A DNA stretch of 64,000 nucleotides from Gibbula magus (taxonomy: Eukaryota > Mollusca > Gastropoda > Trochida > Trochidae). The notes beneath the pieces are model-generated. The model had not been told where the DNA came from. It saw only the letters and a list, made by a program, of their open reading frames with translations, and ran no database searches. The DNA lies in contig OW388300.1 in assembly GCA_936450465.1 (NCBI GenBank), positions 49,465,378 through 49,529,377 of the forward strand, in the 5' to 3' direction. Every line of letters starts with the position of its first letter. Position 1 is the stretch's first letter. A program made the translations under genes and the position numbers. This document shows positions 11,666 to 23,689 of the stretch, piece after piece.

Positions 11666-12180
11666 ACGAATCCAGTATGTATATAATATGTTTACGCTGT
11701 GTATATCTCACAGCCAAGTAAACAGTTAACCTGCAAAGGTCAGCAATATACATGATGAATAGATTATATTAGATAGGATATGTAGGTGTAATGGAATATT
11801 GTATCAAGCATCGGTTAGACATTTAGTGGATTATAGTCTGGTGTGTTCTCCCAATTTTGAAATAAATTTGTTGTTCACCTTAAGGTTGTTAAATTTGTTT
11901 ATGGAATAACCAGGTGAACTCAAATTATAAACAGATGAAAACGATGAAAATATAGCTGTAAGCTGAAGAGATGTTTTCGACGTAGTCAGCATTCGTCCTT
12001 CATATTTTCATAATAATTACATTCTTCGAATTACTGATATCTAAATCTACCTTTGATTGAATTACTGAATTAAAGTTGTTCACCCAAGGAAAACAGAAGT
12101 TCAAATAGGGGCTGGACACGTGATATAATTATGAGGAATTGTTTCAGTATTCAAATATCTAACTAAAGACACAAGTGTAA
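11665..12180. other. Unassigned AT-rich sequence in the duplicate-specific insertion
   Basis: No recognisable gene. This stretch belongs to the 10.48-12.18 kb interval absent from the 23.6-23.7 kb junction of the sister copy. Confidence 0.45.
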
Positions 12181-14060
12181 AAACATTCAATACATCGAGG
12201 AGACAAAATTGCTGACGAAACCAACAACACTGCAGACATAGTGATCAACACATTTATGATTCCTAGTGTCTTATCCATCACTGCTCACACACATAAGCAC
12301 TTCAGAACTACTATATCAGTTCATGAACATCATACATGTGTATGTTATCCCGCCCTAAAGTGCCTAAAGATGTAAAACTCTCTGAAACAAGATGACTTCC
12401 TTGAGAATAGTAATTAGCTAAATTCATCCATATGCAAAATATAATCAACTTACATTTACAGCAATAACTGTATCATATGTTTTTCAAATATGTCACTTTT
12501 CAACCTACTACATTTACGCTTCATTCAATGTAACTGTGTAGTGTGTCGCATCGAACACATGGAGCGTAATAAGAATGTCAGTTACTCTTCTATTCAGACT
12601 GGATCGACACATGTCGGATCTATCTTTAGTTCTTTTAATACAGCAGAGAGGGATTTTGCAGTCTATAGTGTGGGGAGATAAAAAAAAATGTGGTCATCAA
12701 TTACTGTTATACAGCTCCTACAGATACTATAGATTTCAATACAAACGATTATTTAGTAGTTTAGTGAAGGTGAGAATACTTGTGTCTATTCCGACCCTGT
12801 TACCTCATATGTACTCCCCTTGTTAACTGAGAGTCATTTTAAAAATACACTTTTGATGTTGCTTTATAATTATATTCACTTTTCCAATTAAGGCCATTTA
12901 GCTCATTATATGTGACATTATAGGAAAATAAACATTAAAAATCATTTACAGACACTTGAACAATCATATTCAAATAATTCTCAAGGAATGATTTATAATA
13001 TTAGTTGTCGTGGGCCATTATTTACCACGGGATCCATATTTTTTTAAATTTCATATCCGTTTTTATCATCATATTTATATGTATTATGATTACAAGTAAA
13101 CCTACTAACTACCCGTCTTGACAAACCTGAATTGATAATGCATGTTCCATATTCCAAAGCTCAAAGTTTCCATTGTGCACTAGAAGAAGACCTGGTATCA
13201 GATCTCAAAGCAGATTAAGCACTGTAAAGGTGATCAGAGAATTAACCTCGGTTGAACTGCTGTCATTGACAATAATAAATCTTAACATTGATGATACAAA
13301 GGACAATTGCACGAGAGGAAGCAATGAATTATATTTATACAGGCTTTACATCTCCAATCTCCTTTCACTAAGTTGAATTAGATTCGTATGGAACTCTCCT
13401 ATTACCAGTTAACTAGTCAGTTAATTTGTATTCCTTGTTAATATTCCTTTACGTAAAATAATGTTTATTATTATTTTGTTGGCCAATAACATGTTTCCAT
13501 GATACCAGCCTTGGGGGTAGAGAAATGGACAAAATATTACCTGCTTCCATGATAACCAACCAATGTCGACAAGCACTATTGTTAACAATCACAAAACACT
13601 TTCAGTACGATAAGTTCGAACACCGTTCCATCAGCAAATTGTTAGTCACTATATACAGTTATAGGTACTGTTTTCCTTGCTAGGGTAGTCAGATTGGTTT
13701 ATTACATGCGCAGCTGTCCGTCCGTTTTTAGAAATTCTACTTATTCTCAAGAGCAGCAGGAGTTATCCTTAAGACCTCTAGACAAATACTTCTACGAAAC
13801 AAATGACATACTAATATTTTCAAATAAGACTTTTGTTACATTGAGACTGAAGATTGCATATGTCGTTTTGTAAGAGAAGGTTGCCCTTGTTTACGGTGTA
13901 TGTGCAAGTGTCATAGACATAGTGTTAAAAGTATTTCTAGAACGAAAAGAATTCTAGAATATCTTGATCAGTGTAAATGTCATATTGCAGTTTTAGTCCA
14001 AACCAAATCAGAGACCACATAGCCGCTACCCTACACCTTATAATTTGATATGTTAGTCTC
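12180..14060 (+). repeat. Duplicated block Y, copy Y1
   Basis: Co-linear with 23690-25230. Long near-identical stretches include GGTATCAGATCTCAAA (13192 versus 24417), AATCTTAACATTGATGATAC, GGACAATTGCACGAGAGGAA and ACCACATAGCCGCTACCCTA with ACACCTTATAATTTGATATG (about 14015 versus 25155). It lacks the MITE present in Y2. The frame at 13173-13376 is shared with Y2, but the flanking frames differ, so duplication alone explains it. Confidence 0.8.
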
Positions 14061-14209
14061 AAATCTTAGGTATGATTAAGCCAAATAGCAATGGAAATTT
14101 GGTTTCAATTATATACAAAACGTTGATACAGTACTGAAACCTGGTACATCAACATATTGCTATCCTGTGCACATGCCAGCAAAATAACAGTCAACATAGT
14201 CATAACTGT

Positions 14210-15290
14210 TGTCCACTTGGTGGCGTTATAGTTAGTATCGTGTGTGACCACCTCTTGCTCCTTGCACTGCTTGACATCTACTCGGAATTGATTGAATTAA
14301 TCTAAGTCCTGTTCCAGTAGCATGTGGATCAACTGTTGAAGGTTAAATGATGGATTAGGGCGTCGACGAATACAATTATTTAGCTGATCCCAAAGGTGTT
14401 CAATTGGGTTCAGATCTGGAGATTTGAAGGGCCAGGGGAGGACATTGATGTTGGTATTGGCCACTGTAGCACGTGCTGTGTGAGACCTGACATTGTTCTG
14501 GTGGAACAGCTCCCTCTGATGGTCGAGGGAGATTTACATGGGGACAGAGATTCTGGTCGATATGATTTGCCGTCAGATTGCGTTGGACAATCACTAACTC
14601 TGATCTGCGGTTGTATGAGATCGCTTCCAACACCATAAGACCACCCCCACCAAATATGTCGACATCTCTGATGCCTTTTGGTGCAAAACGTTCATTCCGT
14701 CGTCTGTAATCACGTCGCCTTCCATCACGTATCATAAGCAGATAATGTGATTCATCACTGAACCATATGCGCCTCCAGTTTCTAAGGTCCCATGCCGGAA
14801 TGCTCTGCACCACCTGCGTCGTCGAAGCCAATGTAGTCGTGTAAGAGATGGGGCAACTTTTGGAGGTCTGACACGTAATCCTGCCTGGCGGAGACAGTTC
14901 CACATTGTCTGATTGAACACTGTCAGAGCTCCAAACAGTTCTTGTGCAGTGCGGAACAATGACAGTGTCGTAGATGGGTAATCCGGATTGGTGATCTTGG
15001 ACGGTCATTTGTCGTATTTGATTGTTGAAAACGATCCCACAAACGAGCTATAGTTGGATGGGCGCTGAAGGTCCTCGTAATGGCACTCTTTATTTCTTCA
15101 GCTTGGCATCTTCCAATTGCGTTATTTCTGTTATTTCTGTTGGCGGTATTTAGACGTCTCATCTTCAGGTTCAGTACTCTCTTAAATCTTGGGTGAAATG
15201 GCGAGGTGCACCTGGGTGTTTTATAGTCAAGTGTTGAACTCATCGTGTGCACGTGGAAATCAGAAATTGCCACTATCATAATAGATAAAT
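14210..15290 (-). mobile_element. Defective Tc1-like DNA transposon
   Basis: The interval contains a broken Tc1-family transposase gene on the minus strand (described separately) and interrupts the Y-to-Z region. Block Y similarity to the sister copy ends at about 14085 and the sister (about 25230) has no transposase sequence, so this is a copy-specific insertion. I could not define terminal inverted repeats by eye, so the ends are approximate. Confidence 0.8.
14297..15159 (-). pseudogene. Tc1-like transposase pseudogene
   Basis: Cut-and-paste transposase of the Tc1/mariner (DD34E) superfamily, read across at least three frame changes. The N-terminal helix-turn-helix region at about 15159-14990 includes AIGRCQAEE, HPTIARLWDRFQQ and TTNDRPRSP. 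The second DNA-binding part at about 14950-14830 includes CLRQAGLRVR and SLTRLHWLRRR. The catalytic region begins with NWRRIWFSDES, with the first aspartate at 14754-14756, followed by the GGGGLMVLEAI-type block. The second catalytic position reads QNNVRSHTA instead of the family QDN form, so aspartate is replaced by asparagine at 14495-14497. The end is SPDLNPIEHLWDQL, with glutamate at 14399-14401 and 31 rather than 34 residues between the last two catalytic positions. A TAA closes the frame at 14297. The copy is clearly inactive. Confidence 0.88.
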
Positions 15291-15299
15291 ACATTAAAA

Positions 15300-17385
15300 A
15301 TCATTTTGGATTGCGTTCGTTCAGGAATTGTATGCTTAAACATGCCAACAACAATATTTAATCCTTAAAACGTGATTGATTTGACATATGCATACACATT
15401 TTCAATTTTAATTTTCAGATTTTGTTTTGCGTTTCTTTTTTTGAAGAGTGTATTATGTAAGAATAACTTTGATAACAAACATATACAGTATTTAGTAGAA
15501 ATATGCCACTTATTGTAGTTTCAGTGACATTTGATGAATAGTATAATTCGTATAGAAGTAAAACTGATCACCCCATTATAACATGTATTTTAACACTGCA
15601 TGACTCTTGTCTACAATGCAATATCGTCGTTTGCTGACTTCAGGAACCTGACCACATGAGTACAAGAGGATATAAACCAAGATGATACAGCAGCTAAATC
15701 AGCTTTAAAATGTTAAACTAGTTCTCTTACTTAAGTTCCTTATACGGATGCCAAACCTGCAATAAAATATGTCATTAAGCAGCGTTGGAGGTCCCAATTG
15801 GACAACCAACACCACAATAAATTTCATATTATCCAACCTCATATAGGGTATAATTTATATCCTCTTTACCGACAGGAATCATGTATCCTTCGACGATGCC
15901 GTATTGGACACACCCATTTAACACATTCCTATCTTTTAACGGGGAAGACCCCCAGTTTGTATACCCTGACAGTGTCCCCGCACAGTGAAACACATTTTGT
16001 GTGAGTGTTGGGACACTTCTCATATCAGGGAAACTTTTTACCCAAATATTTCAATTCATCAAGTTTTTAGTCACTTCGGTGAACACAGAATTTTAAACTT
16101 GTTGTTAGTTGATATTATTAGATTTATAACATATAACATTTATATATCCTAAATCAGCTTTTAACTAACACTCTGTGATAATTTTCTGGTGTGTTTACGT
16201 CCTTTGTGTCAGATTTTGTTTTCTTTTGCATTTTATTTGTAAATTTTTAATTAAATCAAATACATGTAGCTCTCTGCTAATAAGTGACACTGCCCATTCA
16301 GCGTTAAATATTTACTCACTCACATGAATTCCATTACTTATTCAAATGCCATGCTTTTCTAGAACAAGGAAATAATTATATTCCTAAGAAATATGTATCA
16401 TTTCCAAACTTAATTACTGATATTAGTATATACTAATATATATCATATAAGATAATAGTATTGATGAAAATCTGAAAAAGACATATAATTGTTGTTGTGT
16501 CAACTGTAATTCAGCTGTATTCTGAAATGACATATTATATATTGTGTGTGAATAAGTAAAACCTGCCATCTTGCTTTTATGTTGTATGTATCATAATTAT
16601 AAACTTTATCTCTTGTACCACCGAGAGTGGTGTCCGAGAATAAAGAGTTTGAGTTTGAGTATAACCACTGAATGTATTGACTTAGCTGTTGGTTAAACTA
16701 TATACACTGATTCCTCTAGTTTATATTTTTACTCTGGGCCTTTTCATATAATGTTATTAATAATAATGTCCATATTTGCCCAGTTACAGGTCCGAGGTCC
16801 GTTGTATTCGCGGATGAAGTACAGAGCCAATACAACGGACCGAGGACCTGTAACTCCGCTAATGAGGAATTAATTCATTAATGATAATTTTTATTAATTA
16901 AGCTCAGTTCACGCTATTTGTAAAATGGTAAACATCTGATTTCAATTGAAATTATGAAATTATAAAGAGGATTGGTGAACATATAATACGGTTGTGAGGT
17001 TACTGCGTATGCTCATGCCTGTATTAACCCAGTCTCGCTCTGCCTGTTTTTTCCTGTTTTAGCGAAGTTTTGCCGTATAAACTAAGTTGCCGAATCATAA
17101 CGTCATGGCAGTAAAGACTGTGTACATTCCATACGATAGATAGTTAATTAATAATATACAGGACGGATACGGAAAATAGGTTTCGCTCCGTCCAATAGTT
17201 GTATGGAGTTCACGGACAAGTTACTGCTAATTTCCGAACATTTGTCTATCGATATAATATTTACTTAAATTGGCTTCACTGATCTCTTTTTATAATGTAT
17301 GATAAGAGTTAAACGTAGAACCGATACATATAGACACTGCATTCGTCGTTTTTGACAGTTACATGAATACACACCTGATGAAAAC
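15300..17385. other. Unassigned AT-rich sequence
   Basis: No gene recognised. Faint similarity between 15500-15560 and 25600-25660 (GTTTCAGTGA core) suggests the Y-Z spacer is also duplicated but strongly diverged. A strong hairpin at 16782-16855 is listed separately. Confidence 0.45.
16782..16855. repeat. Near-perfect hairpin, 27-bp arms
   Basis: Positions 16782-16808 and 16829-16855 are inverted repeats matching at 25 of 27 positions, with a 20-base loop. The arms contain AGTTACAGGTCC and GGTCCGTTGTATT. GC content is clearly above the surroundings. There is no T-tract after the stem and no gene upstream, so a terminator role is not supported. It may be a small foldback element. Confidence 0.8.
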
Positions 17386-17389
17386 CTAA

Positions 17390-19980
17390 ACTCAAGTCTA
17401 CACTACTTTGTTACAGTATGGTTCATTTCCTGATGCATATCACAGCATTTAAACATTCACCCACGTGAAGTAGACATAGCTTCTAAGTGCCTTTGTCGGT
17501 TCCAAATACATGGTTCATTAATTATAGTTTCATGCTAAAGTGATTGAGTAACTAAACGTTGGACAAAGACAAAGATAGGTCCATACTAACTAATCTGTGT
17601 TTTTATGATTAGTGCCACGTATCCCAACAGTCCCACACACATGGTATCTTGCGCTGTGATGGGCATCTACGACATCTAAGTCTTTCACATTACCCTGGCT
17701 TGAATTTGTTCAGGTAACCGATAATATACCGCTCATATTGCTACTGCTTTTATCTGATAGTTTACCAGTTACCAGTAACTAATTTACATAATTATCAATT
17801 CGACCAAGATTGGTCCATACTAAATTGCCACGCATTCTAAATAATTACTCCTAAGAGTGAAACAATGAGGTTTTAACAACATAAATGTACTATTTGATAA
17901 AGCAGTTTCAATTATCCAATTGGAGGTTCACACATTTAACATTTTGAAAGGGAGGAGGAGTTGACACATTTCCACATGTTTGATAACCTTTGTACAGAAA
18001 TGGATGATAAAGGTAAACTTCTTATGAATAATGCTAATAAACAGTACATTTCGAAAATGATAATGCTGATATGATATAGTTGAATAAATCCATGATTGTG
18101 GATAATAAAGCATGCTCTGCATCACAAGTGGCATCATATGTGATTTTTTTTTTCAGTTACTGTTTTGAGTGATTATTCCTAAACTAACCATATTTCGCTT
18201 TTTGAACAATAGCATAAATCCGTCTTACAGCGATTTGAAATGTCACGACGGCTGAAACAATATTGGTTTCGTTATTAAAGGACATATTTTTAAAGAATAA
18301 GAATGATGTGTAATTCTCTAATGTATATATATTCCTGATATCAGCCAGGAAATCCTGCCTCCCTTATTTTCTATTTCATAATCCTAACTTGAAAACCGCC
18401 TTATATTTCATATTGCCTATTCAGAATGTCAGTATGACTTGAAAGCCAGGGATTATATTTGTCATATCACGATCGATGTTTGTTCAGGTTTTTTGTGGTG
18501 TACAATTTCTTAGATATATTATAATTTGAAAGTTATCAATACAATACATAATCTCCTCAGTAAATGTATTACTCTATCGTGTCTATGGCCAAAAGGGGGA
18601 GTGCAATATTAGGAAAGTTTTGTCCCCTGGAATCAACAATCACTCTTAAGTTTTCCTTCTTCATCATTTCTTTCCAATAGTATTTCAGGTTAACTGTAAA
18701 CGATATCTCAATAAGGCACTTTATTTTCGATGAGACAAGATAGAGATATATTTAGTATGAACTATTCTGTTGACAGTCTTTAATAAGTCGGCCATTATAT
18801 GTATCGAGTATGTCAGTACAGTTAGCAGCAAACCAATGAAATAGTAATATTAACTGAATTCTGCATTCAGTGTAATTTAGATTCTGCAAGAAGTGCACTG
18901 ATGCCTGATACAAGACAGGCATTTCATAAAACATCGTTTGACATAATTCTAAAACATAGATAGTTATCTTTTTTTTATTAGTTTTAATCATTTAATACAA
19001 ATCATTTCTATCTGAATAAAACTTGAACACCCATTGTGTGTTGATCCGATTGTTGATCAATTGAGGAATTACTAAAAATTAGAATCATTAGAATTAATAA
19101 ATGAGCACTTATGATTATAAAACAATCAAAGGAATAATATTTGCTCAATCACCACTGTACAATAATTCAAAGAAGTGTTTTATTTCTGAAATTTTGTTTT
19201 TAATGTAGAATGAATGCCTCTCCGTTAATAGATGAGTACACTCAGTACAGGTATGAGTTCATTACTTAATGTGTATACTTTACCGTAATTGTAATCTTGT
19301 TATTATTAGGTTAACGTTTGTAAAGCTGAAATAATGACATGCTTCCTTTGTATATTTCATTTAAAAGTGACCTATAGTGACGTTTATTTGGTTTGTAAAA
19401 GCATTTTTATAATATAATTATTACCATAGGATTTCTCAATGCAGGTTTATTTGTATGAATGCCATATCGTACACATAATGAACACATTCTATTACATATA
19501 ATGTGATCCCGAATTATACATTGTGTGTGTTCCTTATCTTAATTGCACGTACTTCTTATACATTCAGATTCATAACGATATTAAGTGATTTCAGAAATTC
19601 CATGCATGCGCATTACTTTTAATCAAATCAGAGTAGTTAATGTTTCACTTCTGTTCAGAAAAGTGACTCAATTAAACGCCAATACCTGTGTCATCTGATA
19701 TACTGACCAACGAAGAACACTTTATCCTATTTCAGAACCTAGGTGACGTGGGTGAATTTTGTTCTGGAATTTGTGATATTGTCATATTGTTCTCTTTAAC
19801 ACCTTTCTACAGTTTGGACAGTGAAACAAGAAATTTCGTGTTACTAAACATGGGGCTGCTGCAGAGGGAACTTATACTCCACCTATTTTCTTTTGTTACA
19901 CCTATACTTTTTCTGATATACCTACACTTTTCCTGATATAGCTACTCTTTTCTAATCAACCTACATTTTTTAACAACTGA
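17390..19980 (+). repeat. Duplicated block Z, copy Z1
   Basis: Co-linear with 27770-31740. High similarity at 17400-17760 versus 27775-28210 includes TTCACCCACGTGAAG, CCCTGGCTTGAATTTGTTCA and GTGATGGGCATCTAC. Further matches occur at 18190-18500 versus 30230-30520 and at 19800-19830 versus 31640-31670 (AACACCTTTCTACAGTTT). Indels separate the matching stretches. The site TGATAACCTTTG at 17981-17992 is the empty target of the SINE inserted in Z2 at 29006. Confidence 0.8.
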
Positions 19981-20061
19981 AAAATCAATGGAGTAAATTT
20001 TCTAAATATCCAAATCTTAGTGATGATACTTAAAAATAAAATGTTATATATTAACACATAC

Positions 20062-20130
20062 GACACTTTGGATCGAACCTGTGTTCTGTTGTTTTCTGGT
20101 CGAAGGAATTCACCACTACACCAAGAAGCC
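20062..20130 (-). repeat. tRNA-like SINE head or tRNA pseudogene
   Basis: On the minus strand an A box TGGTGTAGTGG (20113-20123) and a B box GGTTCGATCCA (20069-20079) occur at normal tRNA spacing. The acceptor ends do not pair, so a functional tRNA is unlikely. It resembles the internal RNA polymerase III promoter of a tRNA-derived SINE of a type different from the other SINEs in the window. Confidence 0.65.
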
Positions 20131-20529
20131 AGTTGAAAATTGTTACATTTGCTCAAGACCAAATGAATACGGTTCTTATAATGCGTGATATAATATAATA
20201 AATTTATGTATTTCTCTTTATATAAGAATGTTATTTAATTTTGGGTGCGAAATATCTCAACATACTGAAAGATTATTCTGTTTCTCTAAACTTTGGCCAT
20301 GTTGACATTAGCAATGTTGTTTATGACATGAGCTGTACATTTAAGCAAGATACACGTGCGTCTGCGATGACAATTCCGCCTCGTAAGAGACCCACGGGAA
20401 AAAGTATAGGGTATCATTCGATACACTCGGAATAGTATGAGTATATCTATAAGATATCAACCTGCATTTGTAACTGTCGACCTATCTTTCGTAGTCGACT
20501 TAAGCTTATTTCTCTGTTCACTATCCCCG

Positions 20530-21620
20530 ATTCAAACATTAAGCATGGCATGTCAGGGTTTAAGCATGTTAATGATAGAGTTGTGCCTTTAGTAGGAAAT
20601 CATGTGTGGAAAAGGGAGCAATACTGGAATCCTTACCAGTGTTATCAATAGCCGCTTTGCACTTTCAGTTGTGATAGAGGTGAGTTTAACGCCGCGTTCA
20701 AGAGTATGAGTTGTGATAGAGCATTATCAGTTGTGATAAATCAATGCTATACACATGAAATTTCACGTTCACAAATAAAATATCAATTCATAGTTTTGTT
20801 GGAGTGTTGTCAATGAAATTACAGTATTCAACTTCCTTCATAATTTCAGATTAGAATGATGTCTTTGCAGATTTGTAAATTTCGTACTATTGTGTAGGAA
20901 TTTGATTTATGGTATATTGATAGTCACACGTTTATTCACCTGAATTTCTGTTTCTTTAATATATACTTTTTCTACACCCCTCACAAACAATTTCGTATTT
21001 AATGCGTTATGTTCCGCATTAACAATTCCATATATTCTATATTCTATATACAGAACATTGCGACGCTACCAAAAATTGACTGTATCCCAAAATGTAAACA
21101 TAAAACAATTGTCCCAATTTTTAAAAGGCTTCTACATTTACAGAGTTAACAAAATACACATACACTCATTGACCCACATGGTAAGAGCTAATTAATGATG
21201 AAATACACCACTCCGTAGGCTTATCATAAAATCTGATTTCGACAATCTAATCAACGACGACTACTTCTGCAATATAGCGCTCTAAGATGAGACCTGATCC
21301 CAGTACATGAACAACCAGACGTGATTGTTGTAACATTCTGTAGAATAAGATGAATTTCGTCAGAACAGGAACAAGCTAGTTTCTTAAGTAGGCTAAAAGC
21401 GATTTGAAATCTCATTGGCAGCAGTAAATCACCTGTTATTGATTCGCCAAAGAAGCGTATTCTTTACTCTCCATTTCTACACTGTTCTACAGGGAAATAA
21501 GTTATAATCGAAGCCGCCAACATATTCAGCGTGCACAAAGAGAAAGTCTTAAGTTTAACATAATCTGTGTTTCACTATATCATGTTTTCAGAAAGGTGAT
21601 TTCTAGGCATTCAACGAATA
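20530..21620 (+). repeat. Duplicated block W, copy W2
   Basis: Co-linear with 6350-7300. It differs by a 29-bp SINE remnant with its duplicated target (20667-20721). Confidence 0.75.
20680..20708 (-). mobile_element. 29-bp SINE-1 3' remnant with perfect 13-bp target-site duplication
   Basis: GTGAGTTTAACGCCGC and the following bases match only the extreme 3' end of SINE-1. They are flanked by perfect copies of AGTTGTGATAGAG at 20667-20679 and 20709-20721. The sister block W1 has a single copy of the site (AGCTGTCATAGAG, 6500-6512). This is therefore a genuine, extremely 5'-truncated retroposition event and not a deletion product. Confidence 0.85.
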
Positions 21621-21789
21621 TTAATATTAATTCAAATATCTCAAATATAAGAGCAAAGTAAAACGGGACTGTGAGAATATCATTTTATCATGATAGTCAA
21701 GTTAAGTAGATTAATAATTCAATGACATGTTAATTAATGGTTAGTCAAGCTCTCTGTTTTATCATATTTCAGGATGCTCATTTAACATA

Positions 21790-23130
21790 GTTAACTAAAT
21801 GCAGCATAGTTTACTTAGAATCTGCTCAATAATAAAGAGGAGGGACTAGGTAAGAAGGGGAAACAAGACATGGACAAGCATGCTAATTACATAAAGTAAA
21901 AGTGGATGGTGATGGATTACAGTGTCAAAACGTTACGGCTAAGGCGTGTTATTTGATTAACTGTTCAACATTTTTTTTAAACGAAAGATTCAGAACTTGT
22001 TTGATGTCATCTGTAAAAATCATTAATCAGGTCCTTATTTACACCGTTTGCCTTTGAGACATTTTCTACTCCAATTAAAAAATAAATTCTGGCTGATTCT
22101 GTCCTTCTTTTCTCTTCATTTTAATCAACATTTCAATCTACTTTACCTGTTATTTCCGTCTTTATTCATGCCAAAAATATCAAAAATCACCCAAAATGCC
22201 ATAACTGCAAGAAACAGTACTGCTTATTCAAACACACTTGGCTTTTACATTTCAGCTCAGTTTGACTTTCAAACACCGCAATCATGTCCCGAATCGTCGG
22301 ATTAAAGCAGAACTTATCACTAGTTACTGGCACTTACTCACAGAGCTTGTATTTATTTCCTCCATGATTGAAGATTATAGGTTATTGTATATCATTGCAC
22401 ATGCAATTTTCCTTGATAAAAAGAAATATATCCATAATCTATAATCTAAACAATGAACTGAAATCAAACAGAGAATAGTTCTAAAAATAGCGAGCTATGA
22501 AGAATCATTTGCCTGACTCAACATATGAAAGAACTGAATATAAATTAGCACTCAGCGCACGTCAGTTTCTTTAGATATCGCTTTCATGTTGCCATTATGA
22601 TAAAACTATATATGGATGTGACATGTCGCATATATTTGTTTACTTCCTCTTACTTGAAACACATCAAATCCAAAGGCATTCACGTCAGCGTGTTCGGATA
22701 TCGCTTTCATGTTCGTAAAGGATAGAAATATAAATGGATGTGACATGTTGCATTCATTTATTTACTTTCTCTTACTTGGACACAAACAGATCCAAAAGGT
22801 TTTATTATGCACGTACATGTTTTCAGGCAAAACTAGGGTCTACCGTGGATGTTTTTTGGCAAGGGAAGTTTTAGGCAACTTCTTTTCTCTATCTCAAGAC
22901 ACCAGTTGGATGATTGATGTGAATTTCATTTTTGAACTTATTCAGGTGCAGAAATGAAAGACTTATATCACCCGAAGCCGGTGCATATTGTCTTAAGGCA
23001 TCACGACTTTTTTTAAGTATGTAATTTCATCAGATCAAATATATAAGATCAGTCTTGTAAGGAATTGTGAAATGAAAGCTCTTATCAAAGTGTGGTGTAA
23101 AGTATTAACTTAAAATGTAGACTGTTGCCA
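21790..23130 (+). repeat. Duplicated block X, copy X2
   Basis: Co-linear with X0 and X1. It contains a tandem duplication of about 123 bp (22565-22687 and 22688-22805, sharing GATATCGCTTTCATGTT) that is a diverged relative of the direct repeats flanking the inverted satellite in X0. Confidence 0.75.
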
Positions 23131-23339
23131 GAGTTAATAGGGTATATTTTAACATTTTACATACAAATTAAATATATTAATAACATGTGAATGTTTAGAT
23201 AAATTATGTTTTGTGATCAATTTAGGAGGCTCGGAACACCATTCAGAATACTCTTTTAATGATAATTAATAAACCAATTGTGCACCCTTATTTCAAAATT
23301 GTTACCTGGAAAATGACTTTTATGAAAAACTAAATTGTT

Positions 23340-23549
23340 ATGAGGATTATTGAAAGGGTATCAGCAGCAGAAGAGTCATTACTGAATGACAACTTGCGAA
23401 ATATTTTACAGTTGCTGTGTTCATGGGAAAGAGTATGTAGCAGTTGGTGTTTTTTTCAATCTGACTGCATTGATGCAATGCGATTGGCATTAAAGGATGG
23501 TAATTTTGATCCAAATCGAACTGACATTGAAGTAATTAAGCAAATATAA
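23340..23549 (+). CDS. Hypothetical 69-residue open frame (doubtful)
   Basis: The frame starts at an ATG and ends with DGNFDPNRTDIEVIKQI before TAA. I recognise no family. A TTTTACAG precedes TTGCTGTGTTCATG inside it, so the right half could be an exon behind a splice acceptor. The paralogous stretch at 10255-10390 keeps the same TTTCAG boundary and similar DNA, but the frame is interrupted by stops and indels. Either this is a chance frame or one copy of an old exon has decayed. Confidence that it is expressed is low. Confidence 0.15.
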   Translation: MRIIERVSAAEESLLNDNLRNILQLLCSWERVCSSWCFFQSDCIDAMRLALKDGNFDPNRTDIEVIKQI

Positions 23550-23689
23550 AAATGGACAATTGGTAACACAGTGTTACTGAATTCAGTAGATATTAAAAGT
23601 GCAAGTGAATAAATTAGTGACTTAATAGACTGTAATAGACTTTAATTACTGCATTATAGTTATTCTCTTATCAGAGACAGACAACATTC

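Noticed and set aside
13173..13376. Frame shared with 24384-24638 (common core NLNIDDTKDNCTRG)
   Set aside because: The shared part is explained by near-identical duplicated DNA. The ends differ by indels and one copy runs into a MITE.
14396..14638. 80-residue plus-strand frame
   Set aside because: Antisense shadow of the Tc1 transposase remnant, whose minus-strand translation has clear family motifs.
16782..16855. Rho-independent-type terminator
   Set aside because: Hairpin without a following T-run and no upstream gene. The genome appears eukaryotic.
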